Notes under the pieces: model-generated
The model's database searches: none
Told to the model about the DNA's origin: nothing
What the model saw: the letters and a program-made list of their open reading frames with translations, nothing else
Program-made: the position numbers and the translations under genes
Source of the DNA: an uncultured Bacteroidales bacterium
GTDB lineage: Bacteria > Bacteroidota > Bacteroidia > Bacteroidales > Bacteroidaceae
Assembly: GCA_902779535.1 (NCBI GenBank)
Contig: CACZBX010000004.1
Coordinates: forward strand, 54,980 to 118,979
Direction: 5' to 3'
DNA: 64,000 bases
In this document: piece by piece, positions 24,525 to 34,939 of the stretch
Position numbering within the stretch: position 1 is the stretch's first letter
Layout of the letters: every line of letters begins with the position of its first letter

Positions 24525-27500
24525 TTACAATCCTCTTCCGTGACAGTTCTTATATTTCTTTCCACTTCCGCATGGACAAGGATCGTTTCGACCGATCTTC
24601 TTCTCGGCACGAATCGGTTCACGTTTTTGCTCACGAGTATCATGGGCTGCAGCAGCCTGCTGATTCGGATCGCTTAAGTCGTGCTTGCTTTCCTGATATT
24701 GCTGGCGTTGAGCACGAGGTTCTGGTCCAGCCTCACGAACTTGTCCTGGTTCCTGCATCGGAATCTGACCACGCATCAACACTGAAATAGTATTGTTGTT
24801 GATGGTGTTCACCATCGTATCAAACAAGTTGACCGATTCCAACTTAAAGATCAGCAACGGATCTTTCTGCTCGTAACTTGCATTCTGTACGGAATGACGC
24901 AGTTCATCCAGTTCGCGCAAATTCTCTTTCCATGAATCATCGATGGTATGCAGGAGAATTGCTTTTTCGAACGACTTCACGATTTCTTGTCCTTCCGAAT
25001 CGTATGCAGCCTTCAGGTTAACGGCAATATTATACATCCGTTTACCATCGGTAATCGGAATCAGGATATTCTCGTAGCGGTCGCCTTGGGTCTCTTGTAC
25101 CTGCTTGATAACAGGATAAGCTATTTGCGCCATACGATCCATCTTCCGTTTAAAGTTTGCCATCGCTGTATTAAATGTCAAGTCGATCAGTTCATCACGG
25201 CTTTTCTCGATGTATTCTGCCTCACTGAACGGAGGTTCCATACCCAAAGTCTGGAACATTTCCTCACGCACGTTATGATAATCGCCGAGTTCAACAGCGT
25301 ATGAGCAACGATCCCATATCATGTTCACGATATCCATACCGATACGTTCACCCATCAAAGCATGACGACGCTTTGCATAAATTACGACACGCTGCTTATT
25401 CATCACGTCATCGTATTCCAGCAAACGTTTACGGATACCGAAGTTGTTCTCCTCTACCTTCTTCTGAGCACGCTCAATGGATTTTGAAATCATCTTATGT
25501 TCAATCATCTCGCCTTCCTTGAAGCCCAACTTATCCATCACGCTCGAGATTCGGTCGGATGCAAACAATCGCATCAGGTCATCTTCCAACGAAACGAAGA
25601 ATACTGAGGAGCCCGGATCACCTTGACGACCAGAACGTCCTCGCAACTGACGGTCAACACGACGACTCTCGTGACGTTCGGTACCGATGATAGCCAAACC
25701 ACCAGCCTCACGAACCTCCGGAGAAAGCTTGATATCGGTACCACGACCTGCCATGTTCGTAGCAATCGTTACGGCACCCACCATCTTCTCCTCCTCGTGC
25801 TTGTCACCGTTCTCGTCGGTCACCATGATTTTGCGCAGACTACTTTGACCAGCCAGTGCAACAATCTCGGCCTCTTTCTGGTGTAACTTCGCATTCAAGA
25901 CATTATGTGGAATCTTTCGCATGGTCAGCATACGGCTCAACATCTCAGAGATTTCGACGGAGGTCGTACCTACCAAGACCGGACGACCGGCATAGATGGT
26001 CCGTTCAATCTCTGCTATGACAGCCGCATACTTCTCTCGCTTGGTCTTGTAGACGCGGTCGTTCATATCCTTACGGATAACCGGACGGTTTGTCGGGATA
26101 ACGACAACATCCAACTTATAGATATCCCAGAACTCACCCGCTTCGGTCTCAGCCGTACCGGTCATACCAGCGAGCTTGTGGTACATACGGAAGTAGTTCT
26201 GCAAGGTAATGGTTGCAAAGGTTTGGGTAGCGGCCTCAATCTTCACACCTTCCTTCGCCTCGACAGCCTGATGCAAGCCATCCGACCAGCGACGACCTTC
26301 CATGATACGTCCGGTCTGCTCATCGACAATCTTGATCTGTCCGTCGATAACCACATACTCGTCATCCTTATCGAACATAGCGTATGCCTTCAACAACTGG
26401 ATAATGGTGTGAACACGTTCCGACTTGATGGCATAGTTGGTCAACAACTCATCCTTCTTGGCCAAACGCTCCTCTTCCGACAAACCTGCTTCACTCTCCA
26501 ATGCGGAAAGTTGAGCTGCGATATCCGGCAAGACGAACAAGTTTGGATCAGGGTCGTTACCTGTCAACTTGTCAATACCTTTATCTGTCAAGTCCACGCT
26601 GTTCAGTTTCTCATCAATCACGAAGTACAATGGATCAGTCACCTCATGCATACGCTTGTTGTTCTGCTCCATGTAGATTTCCTCAGTCTTCAGCATACCC
26701 GTCTTGATACCCGGTTCGCTTAAGTACTTAATCAATGCTTTGTTCTTCGGATAAGCCTTATGGCTGCGATACAAAGCCAGATAACCATTGTTGATGTCGT
26801 TCTGATCGGAAGAAACAATCAAACGCTTTGCTTCAATCAGGTAGTTGGTTGCCAAAGTCTTTTGGGCTTCGAACAAGCGTTCTACCATCGGCTTGTATTC
26901 TTCGAACAACTGATCCTCGCCTTTCGGTACCGGACCGGAAATAATCAACGGAGTACGGGCATCGTCAATCAAGACAGAGTCAACCTCATCGACGATAGCA
27001 TAGTTATGTGAACGCTGAACCAGATCTTGCGGACTGATAGCCATGTTGTCACGCAAGTAGTCGAAACCAAATTCATTGTTCGTACCAAAAGTAATATCTG
27101 CCAGATAAGCCTTGCGGCGAGCCTCAGAGTTCGGCTGGTGCTTATCGATACAATCCACGCTCAATCCGTGGAACTCGTACAACGGTCCCATCCACTCCGA
27201 GTCACGCTTTGACAAATAGTCGTTCACAGTCACCATGTGGACGCCATTACCGGTAAGCGCATTCAAGAATACAGGTAAGGTAGCCACCAATGTTTTACCT
27301 TCACCTGTTGCCATCTCGGCAATCTTACCTTGGTGCAAGACAACTCCACCGAACAACTGCACATCGTAGTGGATCATGTTCCATGTAATCTCGTTTCCAC
27401 CGGCAATCCAATGGTTTTTATAGATGGCCTTATCGTCTTCGATGCGGATAAAGTCCTTACCTTGACCGGCCAGCGTACGGTCGAAATCAGTAGCCGTCAC

Positions 27501-27884
27501 GACAATCTCCTCGTTCTCGGTGAAACGGCGAGCTGTATCTTTCATGATGGCGAAAGCTTCTGGAAGCGCTTCGTCCAATGCTTTCTCATAAATTTCCAGA
27601 ACTTCTTTCTCCAGTTTATCAATCTGGTTGAATACCGGCTCACGTTCCTCAATCTCAAGAGTCTCCACCTTTGCCTTCAACTCTGCAATCTTTTGCTTCG
27701 TTTCAGCAACGGGAGCCTGAATGCGTGCCTTCAACTCAACGGTGCGGGCACGAAGTTCATCATTGCTCAATTGGGAAATGCTCGGATAAACGGCTTTGAT
27801 CTTATCTACCCACGGCTTGATTTCCTTCATGTCACGGGTTGCCTTGTTGCCGAATAGTTTCCCTACAAATTCATTAAATCCCAT
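24525..27884 (-). CDS. secA: Preprotein translocase ATPase SecA
   Basis: 1,119 residues, long compared with E. coli SecA (901) but usual for Bacteroidota, which carry insertions. Walker A is [14 protein letters not shown] near residue 192; [20 protein letters not shown] and [11 protein letters not shown] follow. [16 protein letters not shown] and the C-terminal zinc motif [16 protein letters not shown] are also present. It drives Sec-dependent export. The insert between residues about 390 and 520 contains a charged helical region. A -7 box TAACTTTG lies at 27936-27943 (minus), and transcription ends at the hairpin 24471-24509. Confidence 0.97.
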   Translation of the reverse strand: MGFNEFVGKLFGNKATRDMKEIKPWVDKIKAVYPSISQLSNDELRARTVELKARIQAPVAETKQKIAELKAKVETLEIEEREPVFNQIDKLEKEVLEIYEKALDEALPEAFAIMKDTARRFTENEEIVVTATDFDRTLAGQGKDFIRIEDDKAIYKNHWIAGGNEITWNMIHYDVQLFGGVVLHQGKIAEMATGEGKTLVATLPVFLNALTGNGVHMVTVNDYLSKRDSEWMGPLYEFHGLSVDCIDKHQPNSEARRKAYLADITFGTNNEFGFDYLRDNMAISPQDLVQRSHNYAIVDEVDSVLIDDARTPLIISGPVPKGEDQLFEEYKPMVERLFEAQKTLATNYLIEAKRLIVSSDQNDINNGYLALYRSHKAYPKNKALIKYLSEPGIKTGMLKTEEIYMEQNNKRMHEVTDPLYFVIDEKLNSVDLTDKGIDKLTGNDPDPNLFVLPDIAAQLSALESEAGLSEEERLAKKDELLTNYAIKSERVHTIIQLLKAYAMFDKDDEYVVIDGQIKIVDEQTGRIMEGRRWSDGLHQAVEAKEGVKIEAATQTFATITLQNYFRMYHKLAGMTGTAETEAGEFWDIYKLDVVVIPTNRPVIRKDMNDRVYKTKREKYAAVIAEIERTIYAGRPVLVGTTSVEISEMLSRMLTMRKIPHNVLNAKLHQKEAEIVALAGQSSLRKIMVTDENGDKHEEEKMVGAVTIATNMAGRGTDIKLSPEVREAGGLAIIGTERHESRRVDRQLRGRSGRQGDPGSSVFFVSLEDDLMRLFASDRISSVMDKLGFKEGEMIEHKMISKSIERAQKKVEENNFGIRKRLLEYDDVMNKQRVVIYAKRRHALMGERIGMDIVNMIWDRCSYAVELGDYHNVREEMFQTLGMEPPFSEAEYIEKSRDELIDLTFNTAMANFKRKMDRMAQIAYPVIKQVQETQGDRYENILIPITDGKRMYNIAVNLKAAYDSEGQEIVKSFEKAILLHTIDDSWKENLRELDELRHSVQNASYEQKDPLLIFKLESVNLFDTMVNTINNNTISVLMRGQIPMQEPGQVREAGPEPRAQRQQYQESKHDLSDPNQQAAAAHDTREQKREPIRAEKKIGRNDPCPCGSGKKYKNCHGRGL

Positions 27885-27993
27885 TATCTATGTTTTTTAT
27901 TATTTACAATTATTGAGTGACTTTGCAAAACTTCGCAAAGTTAATAACAAAATGCTGATTAACCGCATTTTGGTTGATTATTTTCCTAGAAAG

Positions 27994-29577
27994 TTATTTC
28001 CGGAGGCCTGTCAAAGGAGCCTGCATGGCAGCGTTGGGTGCCCTTATACGTAAGGCATGTGAGACAGTCGGGGCGATATGTCCGACTTTCACGGGGGTGT
28101 CGATGATTTCCGGCTTGACGTTCCAGCCCATCCAGATAAGAGGAACAGAGGTATATGCATGGCGAACAACTTGCTTCGTTCCCGACAAATCGTTTACAAT
28201 CGTCCAGCCTGGGAGAACCTCTATCCAGATATCACCGGAAGTCACGGCGTTGTAGTGATTCTTTATCTTATCCAGTTCAGGAGTCCACGAACCTAATTGC
28301 AGTCTCTGCGAAGTATATGCATCCTTGACACCGCTAAATTGTACCAAGAACTCGGCACTACGATTCATGATATCCGTCAGGCTAAGTTCTTTCTTCTCAA
28401 TCAGTTTATGATTCAGGAAGATCTCTTGGTCGCCGTATGTTTCCACATATTGGCCTTCGCCATAAAGAGCCACCAAGTACATGTTGAGCAAGGCAGCACA
28501 TCGGTTCATGTGGAATTCTCCACTCGGAATTCGATATTCATTGGGATCAGCCGATTCAGGGTCGGTATTCCCTGTAGAAGTCACAAAGAGCAGCACATTC
28601 TGCAGCCCTACTCGTTTGTCAAGGATATCCAGCAGATCGGCAATGCTGTTATCGAGACGGGCATATGTGTCCTGAATCTCCAAAGGCAATTCCGTTGCAG
28701 GCTGATGATTGTAATTGCCCGCATAATAAACCACAGAGAGCAGGTCGGGGATTTCATCGTAGCCCATCGGCGCCCCACTCAGACAAGCATTAACCAATTT
28801 ATTTACCTCATCGTTCACCATCGGACTGGTTTTCAGACGACGGTACTTCATCGATTTTTCTGCCGAGAAAGCGTGCTTGAAGGTGGCCTCCTTGATATCA
28901 GTGGTCACATAGTTGTACATCGTCAAAGGGAGTGACGGTGTCCAGACAAGATTATCAATACGGATATTCAGCCCTTGATGATCGTTCAAGGAAGAAGCCC
29001 AGTTGGGGAAACTGCCATAATAGGTCGAACCACTCCACTTGCCGGTCTCATCGTTGATCCAGAAAGCACCTTTTCCTGCGTGGCCAGCCGCCAGCACCGC
29101 CATCTCGCGGGTTGGAGCAATCGCATAGGCATGACCTTTCCCTTGGGTAGCCACCATCAATTCATCGGCGAGGTTCGACACTTTCAGGTTGACGGCAGAT
29201 GTCGACTCGTTGGAGTAAACGCCCATGTAATGAACATCGTCCACGCAACTGATCATGCGCAGGGTATTCCTGTCCATCCACGTATTGCCGGTGATGCCAT
29301 GAGTATAAGGTGTCGTTCCAGAGAAGATGGATGCGATGGCCGAAGCCTGATCCACATTCACATAGTCGTACTCGGCATTCTGATAGACCCTGCCCTCTTT
29401 CATCAATCGCTTAAAACCGCGATTGCCATATAGTGCAGAGAATGCATCCAGATAATCAGCCCGAAGCTGATCGATCGTGACGCCCACCACCAACTTAGGA
29501 ACGGTTGGAATGCCTTGTGCCTGCAAACCGATAGCAAGCAACGTGAACAGCGAAGTGAGTATATATCTATTCTTCAT
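27994..29577 (-). CDS. Alkaline-phosphatase-superfamily protein lacking catalytic residues (pseudoenzyme)
   Basis: 527 residues with a signal peptide (MKNRYILTSLFTLLAIGLQAQ) and a PafA-like phosphodiesterase/phosphatase fold: VVGVTIDQLRADYL, GTTPYTHGITGN, DTYARLDNSIADLLDILD, SVPLIWMGW. By alignment with PafA from memory, only the first metal ligand (Asp36) is kept. The Thr nucleophile is Gln77. The D-x3-H pair is Tyr284/Asn288. The DH of TADHG is Thr335/Gly336, and the last His is Ser. It can hardly bind two zinc ions. It overlaps the upstream Lnb-type gene by 4 nt (ATGA), so it is probably a structural or regulatory partner of it. Confidence 0.8.
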   Translation of the reverse strand: MKNRYILTSLFTLLAIGLQAQGIPTVPKLVVGVTIDQLRADYLDAFSALYGNRGFKRLMKEGRVYQNAEYDYVNVDQASAIASIFSGTTPYTHGITGNTWMDRNTLRMISCVDDVHYMGVYSNESTSAVNLKVSNLADELMVATQGKGHAYAIAPTREMAVLAAGHAGKGAFWINDETGKWSGSTYYGSFPNWASSLNDHQGLNIRIDNLVWTPSLPLTMYNYVTTDIKEATFKHAFSAEKSMKYRRLKTSPMVNDEVNKLVNACLSGAPMGYDEIPDLLSVVYYAGNYNHQPATELPLEIQDTYARLDNSIADLLDILDKRVGLQNVLLFVTSTGNTDPESADPNEYRIPSGEFHMNRCAALLNMYLVALYGEGQYVETYGDQEIFLNHKLIEKKELSLTDIMNRSAEFLVQFSGVKDAYTSQRLQLGSWTPELDKIKNHYNAVTSGDIWIEVLPGWTIVNDLSGTKQVVRHAYTSVPLIWMGWNVKPEIIDTPVKVGHIAPTVSHALRIRAPNAAMQAPLTGLRK

Positions 29578-30743
29578 GAGCGAAATCTATAGACCATCCA
29601 ATGTGCCACCGAGGTTGTCAACAAACTTAATGCCAAAGGCAGAACAGCCGCATTGAAAGTTTGAGGAACCATATACATGAGGATGATGAACACAATCAGA
29701 TAAATGATATTTATAATATGGTAAAGATCCGTCTTCCGTTGGAGATCCTTCCAAACCATCACCGGCAAGTAAAGAAGTGGAATCGGGTTGAACAGCATGA
29801 ACATCCAATTACTGTCGACGGTGGGATGCTCCGAGAAGAACATCAGGAAGCCGATAATCAATCCGGCAATGCCCTGTGCGCCGAAAATCAAGATATCCCA
29901 ACCCCAGTAGATCTTCTTGTTCCTTATCGACAGATAGGCGATTCCCAAAGCAATGGCAAAGAGGATCCAGGCGCAGATAACGGGTGACAGAGGAAAACCT
30001 TTCCACACCGGGTCATTGTTGAAGGTCAACACATTGGTTTCTCCACTGACTAAAGGACGTGACTCGCCATCTTTTTCGATGGATGCATCACGGATATAAT
30101 CAGACAGATAGAACGGAGCAAACATCTGCTCACGCGCGCCGATCGGTTCATCCGCTTCCTGGCCCAACAATAAGTCGATGCCCAGTTCATCCCAGTCGCT
30201 CCCCTTCGTATATTCATGGATGATTGAACGGAATGATTTTCCCGACTTGGTCTCAGGATACACGACTTTGCCGCCCAGACATTGCTCAACCATGTCGCGA
30301 GCCTTCGACGTGCAATTATTATAGAAATAGTTATATCGATAGACCCGGTTCTCAGGGCGAGCATTCTCCAGCAACGACTGCCACAATTTATTGGCCTCTT
30401 CTTGAGTCAAATTCAATGTCTGCTGAATCACTCCGGATCCCCTCCTCTTATAATTCTGGAGGAAGTCGGCATACTCCTCTACGCCCAACCAATAATCGGT
30501 CTCACCCTTGACGAACCGCATCACGAAGTTCGGCGTATTGAAACTAAACATACCATAGTTGAACACGAGGTCAACCTTCCGGGTGTAGTTCTCGCACCGC
30601 AAGGCAGTATGTCCGAAGAGCTGATAAATTTCCTGACTGGGCTGACAAGTCAGCAGGCTCCAACGTAAACTATCCTGCCCCTTCCCTTTGAGAGGTAGGA
30701 GAAGGAGCAGGATAATCAGGAATGTATCATAAAATCTCTTCAT
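29574..30743 (-). CDS. Lnb-type (DUF4105) lipoprotein N-acyltransferase domain protein
   Basis: 389 residues: a signal/anchor (MKRFYDTFLIILLLLLPLKG), a periplasmic DUF4105 domain (about residues 25-240) and about five membrane helices to the C-terminus. The DUF4105 domain shows LLTCQPSQEIYQLFGHTALRC, FNYGMFSFNTPNF and YNYFYNNCTSKARDMVE. The His of GHTALR and the Cys of NNCTSK are the conserved NlpC-like residues of the family. DUF4105 proteins have been linked to lipoprotein N-acylation in Bacteroides (Lnb). It has its own promoter (30762-30793) and is coupled to the degenerate phosphatase. Confidence 0.75.
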   Translation of the reverse strand: MKRFYDTFLIILLLLLPLKGKGQDSLRWSLLTCQPSQEIYQLFGHTALRCENYTRKVDLVFNYGMFSFNTPNFVMRFVKGETDYWLGVEEYADFLQNYKRRGSGVIQQTLNLTQEEANKLWQSLLENARPENRVYRYNYFYNNCTSKARDMVEQCLGGKVVYPETKSGKSFRSIIHEYTKGSDWDELGIDLLLGQEADEPIGAREQMFAPFYLSDYIRDASIEKDGESRPLVSGETNVLTFNNDPVWKGFPLSPVICAWILFAIALGIAYLSIRNKKIYWGWDILIFGAQGIAGLIIGFLMFFSEHPTVDSNWMFMLFNPIPLLYLPVMVWKDLQRKTDLYHIINIIYLIVFIILMYMVPQTFNAAVLPLALSLLTTSVAHWMVYRFRS

Positions 30744-30761
30744 CTTCTACATTTTATGATG

Positions 30762-30793
30762 CGAAGATAGTACAAATCTCGACGAACGCCAAA
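30762..30793 (-). promoter_or_regulatory. Promoter of the Lnb-type operon
   Basis: On the minus strand TTTG (30790-30793), a 20-nt spacer and TATCTTCG (30762-30769), one mismatch from TAnnTTTG. It lies 19 nt upstream of the ATG. Confidence 0.6.
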
Positions 30794-30907
30794 TTTATCT
30801 GTTTTTTTCAGTTTCTTTCCTGGCAATGCCATTCAATCATCAGTCAAAACAAGGACAACAGGATTTCAATAAATTCTTACAAATAACGGGGATGAAGCAA
30901 GACATTG

Positions 30908-30998
30908 ACCACGGTCGAATTTGATTTCAGCACGGCCAACTTACAAATTGGCGCTCGCCGATTTTAAATTGGCGCTCGCCAATTGAATAATCGACCGT
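30908..30998. repeat. 21-bp periodic array with GC-rich cores
   Basis: Ten-base GC-rich cores followed by eleven AT-rich bases repeat at 30908, 30929, 30950 and 30971, exactly 21 bp apart. Cores 3 and 4 are identical (GGCGCTCGCC). The whole is bracketed by the inverted repeat ACGGTCGA (30911-30918) / TCGACCGT (30991-30998). It is part of the 727-bp gene-free stretch 30744-31470 between divergent genes. Same architecture as the arrays at 2625 and 20611 but unrelated core. Confidence 0.7.
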
Positions 30999-31027
30999 AG
31001 AGAGCCATCGACAATCTCTGGACGATT

Positions 31028-31210
31028 TTAGTAAAATATTTCACCAAATAACAAACCTTTCTCCGGCATTTCTTCATGGTAGATGCTGAATCCGCTCGTT
31101 CTTGCTGGCCGATAATACGAAGGATGAGGAGCAATGAGGCAGATGAAGGGAAGAATTCAATAACTATCCATCGTCAGATAATCCTCAACCCTCGGCAAAC
31201 ATTCGAAAGT
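31028..31210 (-). pseudogene. Possible gene remnant with one in-frame stop
   Basis: On the minus strand one frame reads through about 60 codons with coding-like composition, ending GFSIYHEEMPEKGLLFGEIFY then TAA at 31028. It has a single TGA after TMDSY. There is no start codon with a sensible context and no family is recognised. It may be a decayed gene end or chance. Confidence 0.2.
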
Positions 31211-31402
31211 GTTAATTAATGACCGATTTTACCTTAAAATTTACTTAAAACTTCAGAAAACACCCTTAATCTGACTCAAGTTATTCATTTTTTACTTTAC
31301 TTTGTGGACAAGAACCAAACCTGTGAAAAGCGAAAGTTTATCCGTTTTTCAGTTAAAAAACGGTGACTTTTGTATTTTTTAACGAGATGTAATAGATTTT
31401 AC

Positions 31403-31433
31403 TTTGATAAAAACTGAAAAAGTAACATCTTTG
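31403..31433 (+). promoter_or_regulatory. Promoter of the envelope block
   Basis: TTTG (31403-31406), 19-nt spacer, CATCTTTG (31426-31433), one mismatch from TAnnTTTG. It precedes the ATG at 31471 by 37 nt. A very AT-rich stretch lies upstream. Confidence 0.65.
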
Positions 31434-31470
31434 CAGTCTAATTCGTTTGGGAACGAACAAATAACAAAAA

Positions 31471-32757
31471 ATGAATCATCGTAAAAAAAGATATTATAGC
31501 ATAATTGCTCTTTGCATGCTGACACTGACGGTCTTTGCCCAAGAATCGATTCAAACGAATTCGCCTTATTCCAGATATGGCTTCGGCAAACTAACCGACC
31601 AGGTGGGCAGCAACAGCAAAGCGATGGGAGGAATAGGGTACGGACTCAGAAACGGTTTCTTCGTAAACCCGACCAACCCTGCATCCTATTCAGCCGTAGA
31701 TTCTTTGACATTTATATTCGATTTGGGCATGTCCCTCCAGAATGCGAACTTCTCGGAGAACGGTATCAAGACGAACGCGAAGAACTCCAGTCTGGATCAT
31801 ATCGCCATGCAGTTCCGCCTTTGGGAGCGAATGGGAATGACAGTGGGCTTCGTACCTTATTCAAATGTGGGGTACAGCTTCCAGACCAGCCATACGCTGA
31901 CGGATCAGAGTTCAGATGCAAGCGTTGACACCTACTCCACCTATTCAGGAAACGGAGGACTACAGCAGATCATGGTCGGCCTGGGATACCGGATATTCAA
32001 CAACCTGTCCATCGGCGTGAATGGGGCATATCTGTATGGTGACATTAATCACGTCAACCAAACCATGTTCAGTAATGCCAATGCCTATCGCAGCGTTCGG
32101 AGACATGAGATTTCTGTATCCGACTTCAAGTTGGACTTTGGATTGCAGTACACTATGAAGCTTTCAAAGAACGACAAGCTGAACATCGGCGCCGTATACG
32201 GACTGGGACATGAGATGAACTCGAAAGGACGCAGGTACGATGAGATATGGTCAAACAGTTCAACCGTACTGACGTCGAAGGGCGATTCCATCAAGAACGG
32301 TTTCGAGATGCCACAAACCCTTGGCGTAGGATTCACCTACGTACACAACGATAAGCTGACCATCGGAGCCGACTTCACCCTTCAGAAATGGGGAGACTCG
32401 AAGTTCTTTGGAGAGAAAGGGCAGCTCACCGACCGCAAGAAACTGTCGATAGGTATGGAATACGTGCCCGACAAACAAGGAAGAGGCTACTTTAAGCGCA
32501 TCAATTATAGGGCTGGTGCTTATTATTCTGAGCCGTACACCAAAATTGACGGCAAGGACGGAGCCAAAGAATATGGGGTAAGTGCAGGTATCGGTTTGCC
32601 ATTGCATCTGTATTACTGCAAATCATACCTGAGTATTTCCGGACAATTTGTCCACGTTGCACCAAAAGTCAGTGGAATGTTGAAGGAAAACTATTTAAGA
32701 ATTAACATCGGCATGACATTCAATGAACCTTGGTTCATGAAGCGGAGAGTTAATTAA
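31471..32757 (+). CDS. Outer membrane beta-barrel protein (FadL/OmpP1-like)
   Basis: 428 residues with a signal peptide (MNHRKKRYYSIIALCMLTLTVFAQ). Alternating beta-strand patterns run throughout: NSPYSRYGFGKLTDQ, GFFVNPTNPASYSAVDSLTF (the NPA-type motif of FadL-like barrels), and a final strand ending NIGMTFNEPWFMKRR. No substrate can be named. It opens a plus-strand run continuing with a TPR protein, LptC and a CNNM transporter, so a role in the outer envelope is likely. Confidence 0.75.
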   Translation: MNHRKKRYYSIIALCMLTLTVFAQESIQTNSPYSRYGFGKLTDQVGSNSKAMGGIGYGLRNGFFVNPTNPASYSAVDSLTFIFDLGMSLQNANFSENGIKTNAKNSSLDHIAMQFRLWERMGMTVGFVPYSNVGYSFQTSHTLTDQSSDASVDTYSTYSGNGGLQQIMVGLGYRIFNNLSIGVNGAYLYGDINHVNQTMFSNANAYRSVRRHEISVSDFKLDFGLQYTMKLSKNDKLNIGAVYGLGHEMNSKGRRYDEIWSNSSTVLTSKGDSIKNGFEMPQTLGVGFTYVHNDKLTIGADFTLQKWGDSKFFGEKGQLTDRKKLSIGMEYVPDKQGRGYFKRINYRAGAYYSEPYTKIDGKDGAKEYGVSAGIGLPLHLYYCKSYLSISGQFVHVAPKVSGMLKENYLRINIGMTFNEPWFMKRRVN

Positions 32758-32803
32758 TACGAGAGAGAATAAACCGAATATTAACAATTAATTTAGATAA
32801 AAG

Positions 32804-34159
32804 ATGAAGATGAAGTTTTTTTCAGCACTGTTCATCCTAATGTTGGGTGCACCAGCTGCTTTTGCTCAAACAGGAGCATCAGACGGATCTCGTTTTGGTC
32901 ACGGCCAAGACAGTTTGAGATGTTTGCAAAATATCAGTATTTATTCAGAATACGTGAAGACAGGCAACTTCGCTGATGCCTATTCACCATGGAAAGCTGT
33001 ATTTACTGAAGCTCCTCTTTCTCAGGTTGCAACTTACACGAACGGTGCGAGAATTCTCCGCTGGTTCATTGCCAATGAGAAAGATGCTGCTAAGCAAAAA
33101 GGTTATTTCGATGAATTGATGGGCATTTACGACCAACGTATCAAATATCTGGATGGCTTGAACAGATTGGTGAAGACTCCTACGACCAAGGGCTCTATCA
33201 TCGGTTTGAAGGCTCATGATTACTATACCATGGGATGTCCAGACTTGAAGACTGCATATAACATGTTCAAAGAGTCAATCGAGGCAGAGAAAGCTGAAAG
33301 CGACTACTATGTAATTCAAGAGTTCATGGATGCTTCTTCTAAGTTGATCAAGGCTGACGAAGGTCACAAGGAACAGTTCATTCAGGACTACCTGATGGCA
33401 TCATCCATTGCTGATGAGGCTCACAAGGCTGCAAAGAATGAAAAGATCAAGGAACAGTTGAAGACCACAAAAGACAATGTTGACGCTTTCTTCATCAATA
33501 GTGGTGTCGCTACTTGCGAAAACCTCCAGCAAATCTATGCTCCGAAGGTTGAGGCGAACAAGAACAACCTTGATTACCTGAAGCAGGTTATCAGCGTAAT
33601 GGGTATGTTAGGATGTACGGAAGAAGAGGCTTACTTCGCTGCTTCTGAGTTTGCACACGCTATCGAGCCGACTGCTGAGACAGCTATTGGTTGTGGTTAC
33701 ATGTACTACAAGAAAGGTGACATGGACAAGTGTATGGAGTACTTCGATCAAGCTTTGAGTCTGGAGAGTGATACCGAGAAGAAAGCTGAGACAGCTTACA
33801 AGACTGCTGTCATCCTGATGGCTAAGAACCAGTTGTCACGTGCAAAGAAATACGCTCAACAATCTATCAGCTTGAACAGCAACTACGGTAAGCCTTACCT
33901 GCTGATCGCTCAGATGTACGCATCAAGTCCAAGATGGTCAGATGAGAACGCATTGAACATGTGTACTTACTTCGCATGTATCGACAAGTGCCAACGTGCT
34001 AAGTCGGTTGACCCAAGCGTAACAGAAGAAGCAAACAAACTGATCGGTACCTATTCACGTTACACTCCGAAGGATGAAGACTTGTTCTTCCTCGGTTTGA
34101 AGAAGGGTGACTCTGTAACCATCGGTGGTTGGATTGGTGAAACAACGACTATCAGATAA
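32804..34159 (+). CDS. Exported tetratricopeptide-repeat protein
   Basis: 451 residues with a signal peptide (MKMKFFSALFILMLGAPAAFAQ; the ATG at 32810 is equally possible). TPR repeats are clear at AIGCGYMYYKKGDMDKCMEYFDQALSLES, AVILMAKNQLSRAKKYAQQSISLNSNYGKPYLLIA and in the N-terminal half (GNFADAYSPWKAVFTEAP). It is a protein-protein scaffold of the periplasm. The codon use (GCT, AAG, GGT-rich) is that of a highly expressed gene. It lies 46 nt after the barrel gene and 11 nt before lptC. Confidence 0.8.
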   Translation: MKMKFFSALFILMLGAPAAFAQTGASDGSRFGHGQDSLRCLQNISIYSEYVKTGNFADAYSPWKAVFTEAPLSQVATYTNGARILRWFIANEKDAAKQKGYFDELMGIYDQRIKYLDGLNRLVKTPTTKGSIIGLKAHDYYTMGCPDLKTAYNMFKESIEAEKAESDYYVIQEFMDASSKLIKADEGHKEQFIQDYLMASSIADEAHKAAKNEKIKEQLKTTKDNVDAFFINSGVATCENLQQIYAPKVEANKNNLDYLKQVISVMGMLGCTEEEAYFAASEFAHAIEPTAETAIGCGYMYYKKGDMDKCMEYFDQALSLESDTEKKAETAYKTAVILMAKNQLSRAKKYAQQSISLNSNYGKPYLLIAQMYASSPRWSDENALNMCTYFACIDKCQRAKSVDPSVTEEANKLIGTYSRYTPKDEDLFFLGLKKGDSVTIGGWIGETTTIR

Positions 34160-34170
34160 AGATCAAAACG

Positions 34171-34938
34171 GTGAACAGACATCAGTTACACCTTATTATA
34201 TTATACATAACAGTTGCTGGTTGGGCAACTGTTATGTTTCTTTTTCTACCCGCTTGTACTGGCAAGCATAAAAAATTTGCTGACGCCATCAATAAAGAGG
34301 ATACCCTCGCTTCGATGGAGACCCTTGGCGTCACGACTTATATTTCCGACTCCGGCCTCATCCGCTATAAGATAGTTGCCGAGAAATGGGATATCTTCGA
34401 CAAGAAGAACCCTTCGTTCTGGGCTTTCGAACGAGGTGTCTACCTGGAGAAATTTGACACACTCTTCCACATCGATGCCAGCATCAAGGCCGACACCGCC
34501 TACTACTTTGACAAGAAAAAACTATGGGAATTGCGCGGAAACGTTCATATCCAAAACCTCCAGGGCGATAAGTTCGATACCGAACAATTGTTCTGGGACG
34601 AGAAGGAACAACGTATCTATTCCGACAAACATATTCATATCGAACAAGCTGATCAAGGCCAAATTGATGGATATTATGGATTTGAGTCCAATCAACAGTT
34701 GACCGAATACACAATTTATAACAACTCCGGTATCTTCAACGTCAGCAACAACGGAACGACTCCGGAACAGGGTGCAAAGACCGACTCTGTCGGCAACGAC
34801 AGTGTGCAAATGAACCTGCAGCCATCCAGAAGCATGGCCCGACGCTCCGTGCGGACAGATTACAACGCGGAACTGTCGAACCGTCGGGAATCAATCAAGG
34901 CTTCCGGCGATACCATCCGACTCCAAAGAAAGGAATGA
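34171..34938 (+). CDS. lptC: LPS export protein LptC
   Basis: 255 residues from a GTG start at 34171. An N-terminal membrane segment or lipobox-like LFLPACTG is followed by the LptC beta-jellyroll: LGVTTYISDSGLIRYKIVAEKW, KADTAYYFDKKKLWELRGNVHI, DKFDTEQLFWDEKEQRIYSDKHI. LptC carries lipopolysaccharide from the inner-membrane LptBFG complex to LptA. The C-terminal 70 residues are low-complexity and charged, longer than in proteobacteria. The next gene starts 1 nt after its stop. Confidence 0.85.
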   Translation: MNRHQLHLIILYITVAGWATVMFLFLPACTGKHKKFADAINKEDTLASMETLGVTTYISDSGLIRYKIVAEKWDIFDKKNPSFWAFERGVYLEKFDTLFHIDASIKADTAYYFDKKKLWELRGNVHIQNLQGDKFDTEQLFWDEKEQRIYSDKHIHIEQADQGQIDGYYGFESNQQLTEYTIYNNSGIFNVSNNGTTPEQGAKTDSVGNDSVQMNLQPSRSMARRSVRTDYNAELSNRRESIKASGDTIRLQRKE

Positions 34939-34939
34939 A

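Noticed and set aside
27994..29577. Active alkaline phosphatase
   Set aside because: The nucleophile and five of six metal ligands are replaced when aligned to PafA from memory, so activity should not be assumed.
30744..31470. Small RNA gene or riboswitch in the longest gap
   Set aside because: No known RNA family consensus was recognised. The structure present is explained by the 21-bp array, and the only clear signal further on is the promoter of the barrel gene.
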